Of a DNA stretch of 17,106 bases, positions 15,203-17,106 are shown one piece after another. The DNA comes from Anaeroplasmataceae bacterium. Lineage in GTDB: Bacteria > Bacillota_I > Bacilli_A > Acholeplasmatales > Anaeroplasmataceae. Positions within the stretch are counted from its first letter, which is position 1. The number at the start of each line of letters is the position of its first letter. The stretch covers positions 1-17,106 of the forward strand of contig JAHHSV010000031.1 of assembly GCA_020025015.1 (NCBI GenBank), read 5' to 3'. The notes under the pieces were generated by a model. The model was not told the origin of the DNA. It was given only the letters and a program-made list of their open reading frames with translations, and did no database searches. A program made the position numbers and the translations under genes.

Positions 15203-15458
15203 CGGCAATCTCTAATAATTCAGTATAAATTTCTTCTGGTACGCTAATCTCTAGACGCTTATCTAAGATCTTAGATTTTTGAGCCTTTAGGATAATTGCA
15301 CAATCCTTTTTTAAGTAGGCTCCTCTACCATTAGCCTTTCCCTTTAGATCAACTATAACATTACCCTCAGGTGTTCTAACTACGCGTAGTAAATCCTTTT
15401 TCTCACAAACCTCTTTAGAGCATACACAGGTTCTTAATACTAACTTTTTTTCTTTCAT
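15183..15458 (-). CDS. ylxR: YlxR/DUF448 RNA-binding protein (RnpM)
   Basis: YlxR proteins bind RNA; the Bacillus member has been described as an RNase P modulator (RnpM). The 91-residue protein has the family landmarks: RTCVCSKE at 9-16, LLRVVRTPEG at 23-32, VIVDLKGKANGRGAYL at 34-49, then a basic helix. The ATG lies one base after the nusA stop and no Shine-Dalgarno site is visible, so it is likely translated by re-initiation after nusA. Position between nusA and ylxQ is the standard Firmicutes arrangement. Confidence 0.92.
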   Translation of the reverse strand: MKEKKLVLRTCVCSKEVCEKKDLLRVVRTPEGNVIVDLKGKANGRGAYLKKDCAIILKAQKSKILDKRLEISVPEEIYTELLEIADGKDSE

Positions 15459-15459
15459 A

Positions 15460-16569
15460 TTACATTAATTCGATTAATCCCTCATCAAAGGCATCCTTTA
15501 ATGATTTAATATCAATCTTCCAGCCACAAGATTGAACGGCAAGACGAACATTTTGACCAGATTTACCAATTGCTAAGCTTAATTGATCATCTGGTACAAT
15601 TACAACTGATGTCTTTGTCTTAGGATCAACACTTAATACCTTTCTAACTGTTGCTGGCTGTAATGAGTTAGCGATTAATTCCTCAACATTTTCACTCCAT
15701 TGATATAAATCAATCTTCTCACCATTTAAGGCCTCAACAATTTCTCTAATACGGTTACCACCCTCACCAACGCATGAACCAATAGCATCAACATTTGGAT
15801 CATTAGAGAATACGGCAATCTTAGTTCTATCGCCAGCATCACGGGCGATACCCTTAACCTCAATTACACCTGAAGCAATTTCAGGAATATATGTTTCTAA
15901 TAATCTATTAATTAGGTTACGATCATTACGAGTTACGAAAACCTTAGGATCTCTTGTTGTTTGCTCAACCTTTTTAATAAATACTCTTAGATAATCTCCA
16001 ATTTTTGGATCATCATTTAATAATAAATCCTTCTTAGGTAAAGCTGTTGTTAGGTTTCGACCAATGCTTAGAATAATGAAATTATCATTAATATCAATAA
16101 CCTCAGCCTTAATCATTTCGCCTTCTTGGCTCTTGAAATATTCATAGGCTTTTTCTCTTTCTAAAGTTTTAACGCCTTGAGTATAAATTGATTTAGCTGC
16201 TGTTGCACTGCTTCTTCCTAAATCGGCGATGCTAACTGGCACTTCAATAATTTGACCAATCTTAACACCTGATTTGCCTTTTAGCTTATGAGCATCCTCT
16301 AACAATATTTCTTCAATGCCATCATCTTCACCCTCATCTAAAGCTACTGGCTCACCAGCCTCAGTCTTTGTTTCAACAACCTTGTATACGGCAAATAAGT
16401 TAATTTCACCCTTATCTGGATTGATAACTACCTTACAAGATGTATTTCCAAATTTTTTCTCATATGCCTTTTCAAAGGCCTTAGCCATAATATCATAGAT
16501 TTCTTCTGGCTTTAATTCTCTTTGTTCAGCAATTTCCTGAACCTCTTGAAAAAATGCTTTATTCTTCAT
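15460..16569 (-). CDS. nusA: Transcription termination/antitermination factor NusA
   Basis: NusA binds RNA polymerase and nascent RNA, and modulates pausing, intrinsic termination and antitermination. The 369-residue length matches Bacillus NusA, which lacks the C-terminal acidic repeats of proteobacteria. Domains in order are the polymerase-binding N-terminal domain (1-135), S1 (about 148-215), KH1 (GxxG G268-E269-G270-G271) and KH2 (GxxG G335-K336-S337-G338, in AIGKSGQNVRLA). The KH1 loop has an acidic residue where proline plus a basic residue is usual. The N-terminal domain has an acidic stretch (about 70-88) that looks inserted relative to family members. GAGGA lies 6 bases before the ATG. 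It is the second gene of the operon, 15 bases after rimP. Confidence 0.96.
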   Translation of the reverse strand: MKNKAFFQEVQEIAEQRELKPEEIYDIMAKAFEKAYEKKFGNTSCKVVINPDKGEINLFAVYKVVETKTEAGEPVALDEGEDDGIEEILLEDAHKLKGKSGVKIGQIIEVPVSIADLGRSSATAAKSIYTQGVKTLEREKAYEYFKSQEGEMIKAEVIDINDNFIILSIGRNLTTALPKKDLLLNDDPKIGDYLRVFIKKVEQTTRDPKVFVTRNDRNLINRLLETYIPEIASGVIEVKGIARDAGDRTKIAVFSNDPNVDAIGSCVGEGGNRIREIVEALNGEKIDLYQWSENVEELIANSLQPATVRKVLSVDPKTKTSVVIVPDDQLSLAIGKSGQNVRLAVQSCGWKIDIKSLKDAFDEGLIELM

Positions 16570-16584
16570 AATTTTTCCTCTTCT

Positions 16585-17031
16585 TTATATTTTTACTGCT
16601 AATCTAATAAATTTAATATCAGCCAATTTAATTTTAAAATTCTTAAATCTACCCTTTAAATTTACACGTACAACTAACTCTTCATCATTAACCTCAAGCA
16701 AATGACCCTCAAAAATACCTGTTGGTGTCTCTAGGTGGATATATTCATTCACCGCATCCTTAATTTCAGCTAAATTTCTTAGCTCCTTTTCAGCTCCAGG
16801 AGATGATACCTCTAATAAATATTCACCCATATCACCATCAATTGTATCAAGCTTTAATGATAAAGCCTCATTAATATCAGCTAGCTCACCAATATTAATT
16901 CCACCCTTTTTATCAACTAAAACCTGAAGGATAGTTTCACCATGCTCTTTAATAAAGCTAGCATCATATAAGCTATAGTCATCATTTGGTAATAATGAAT
17001 TCACTAATTCCTTTACCTTTGCTAAATCCAT
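16585..17031 (-). CDS. rimP: Ribosome maturation factor RimP
   Basis: RimP binds free 30S subunits and is needed for efficient maturation of the small subunit. The 148-residue protein has the N-terminal alpha/beta domain with the family signature YLLEVSSPGAEKEL near 70-83, and a C-terminal SH3-like barrel starting near residue 95 (EYIHLETPTGIFEGHLLEV). AAGGGGG lies 6 bases before the ATG. It is the first gene of the nusA-infB operon and follows a leader with an inverted repeat. Confidence 0.94.
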   Translation of the reverse strand: MDLAKVKELVNSLLPNDDYSLYDASFIKEHGETILQVLVDKKGGINIGELADINEALSLKLDTIDGDMGEYLLEVSSPGAEKELRNLAEIKDAVNEYIHLETPTGIFEGHLLEVNDEELVVRVNLKGRFKNFKIKLADIKFIRLAVKI

Positions 17032-17052
17032 AAAAGACCCCCTTAAATATCA

Positions 17053-17085
17053 AGGTACTGTCAAAACTAGTTATATTCAGTACCT
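17053..17085. promoter_or_regulatory. Inverted repeat in the rimP-nusA operon leader
   Basis: AGGTACTG and CAGTACCT are perfect 8-base arms separated by 17 bases that contain the palindrome AACTAGTT. On the minus strand the hairpin lies 22-54 bases before the rimP start and would begin close to the 5' end of the transcript if the upstream -10 box is used. The plus strand has only a weak T tract after it, so a terminator role for some plus-strand transcript is less likely. Confidence 0.5.
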
Positions 17086-17087
17086 CT

Positions 17088-17093
17088 TTTATA
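17088..17093 (-). promoter_or_regulatory. Possible -10 box of the rimP-nusA-infB operon
   Basis: TATAAA on the minus strand lies just upstream of the leader hairpin. A matching -35 would fall beyond the right edge of the window, so the promoter cannot be confirmed here. Confidence 0.3.
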
Positions 17094-17106
17094 CTTAATA
17101 GTTTTA

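Noticed and set aside
17036..17064. Perfect TTGACA on the minus strand upstream of rimP as a -35 box
   Set aside because: No acceptable -10 lies 16-18 bases downstream; that position is the GGGGTC of the ribosome-site region. It also lies inside the leader hairpin.
1..17106. Insertion sequences, CRISPR arrays, tRNA genes, riboswitches, phage genes
   Set aside because: No transposase, regular spaced repeats, tRNA-like cloverleaf or conserved riboswitch core was recognised in either strand by eye.

Overview
The window is a chromosomal segment of a low-GC, Gram-positive-type bacterium of the Bacillota/Bacilli (Erysipelotrichia- or RF39-like; this placement is inference). Supporting signs are the AT-rich sequence, strong AGGAGG-type ribosome sites, RNase J, a bacterial-type ProRS with an editing insertion, and the Firmicutes order rimP-nusA-ylxR-ylxQ-infB-rbfA. 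An initiation factor 2 of only about 600 residues would fit a lineage near the Mollicutes. The genes read with the standard code; the sirtuin gene ends in TGA used as stop.

Layout, left to right. 1-3430, minus strand: proS, a YjdF/DUF2238-like membrane protein, a sirtuin, and the first 21 codons of another gene that runs off the left edge. 3576-5267, plus strand: RNase J, back to back with proS around two promoters. 5333-8864, minus strand: gmk, rpoZ, uvrC and a DEDDh exonuclease, tightly packed. The exonuclease start overlaps the uvrC stop, and uvrC starts just after the rpoZ terminator. 8960-11587, minus strand: a four-gene overlapping cassette of a secreted beta-rich protein, a membrane-anchored extracytoplasmic protein, an ABC ATPase and a small hydrophobic permease. 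11716-12540, plus strand: an Mrp/ApbC-type Fe-S carrier ATPase with an unusual four-cysteine N-terminus. 12753-17031, minus strand: the rimP-nusA-ylxR-ylxQ-infB-rbfA transcription/translation operon, with a long hairpin terminator at 12652-12725.

Most of the window is housekeeping: transcription elongation and termination (nusA, rpoZ), translation initiation and ribosome maturation (infB, rimP, rbfA), RNA decay (RNase J), nucleotide excision repair (uvrC) and GMP phosphorylation (gmk). The accessory part is the AT-richer 8960-11587 cassette. It is the best candidate for an undescribed system: a small secreted protein with an aerolysin-like strand pattern, coupled to a dedicated ABC transporter.

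No tRNA, rRNA, CRISPR array, insertion sequence or integrase was seen. Every intergenic gap is shorter than 300 bases, and the gaps are explained mainly by terminators and promoters. Several starts were set at internal ATG codons that sit properly behind a Shine-Dalgarno site: proS, gmk, rpoZ, the DUF2238-like gene and ylxQ.
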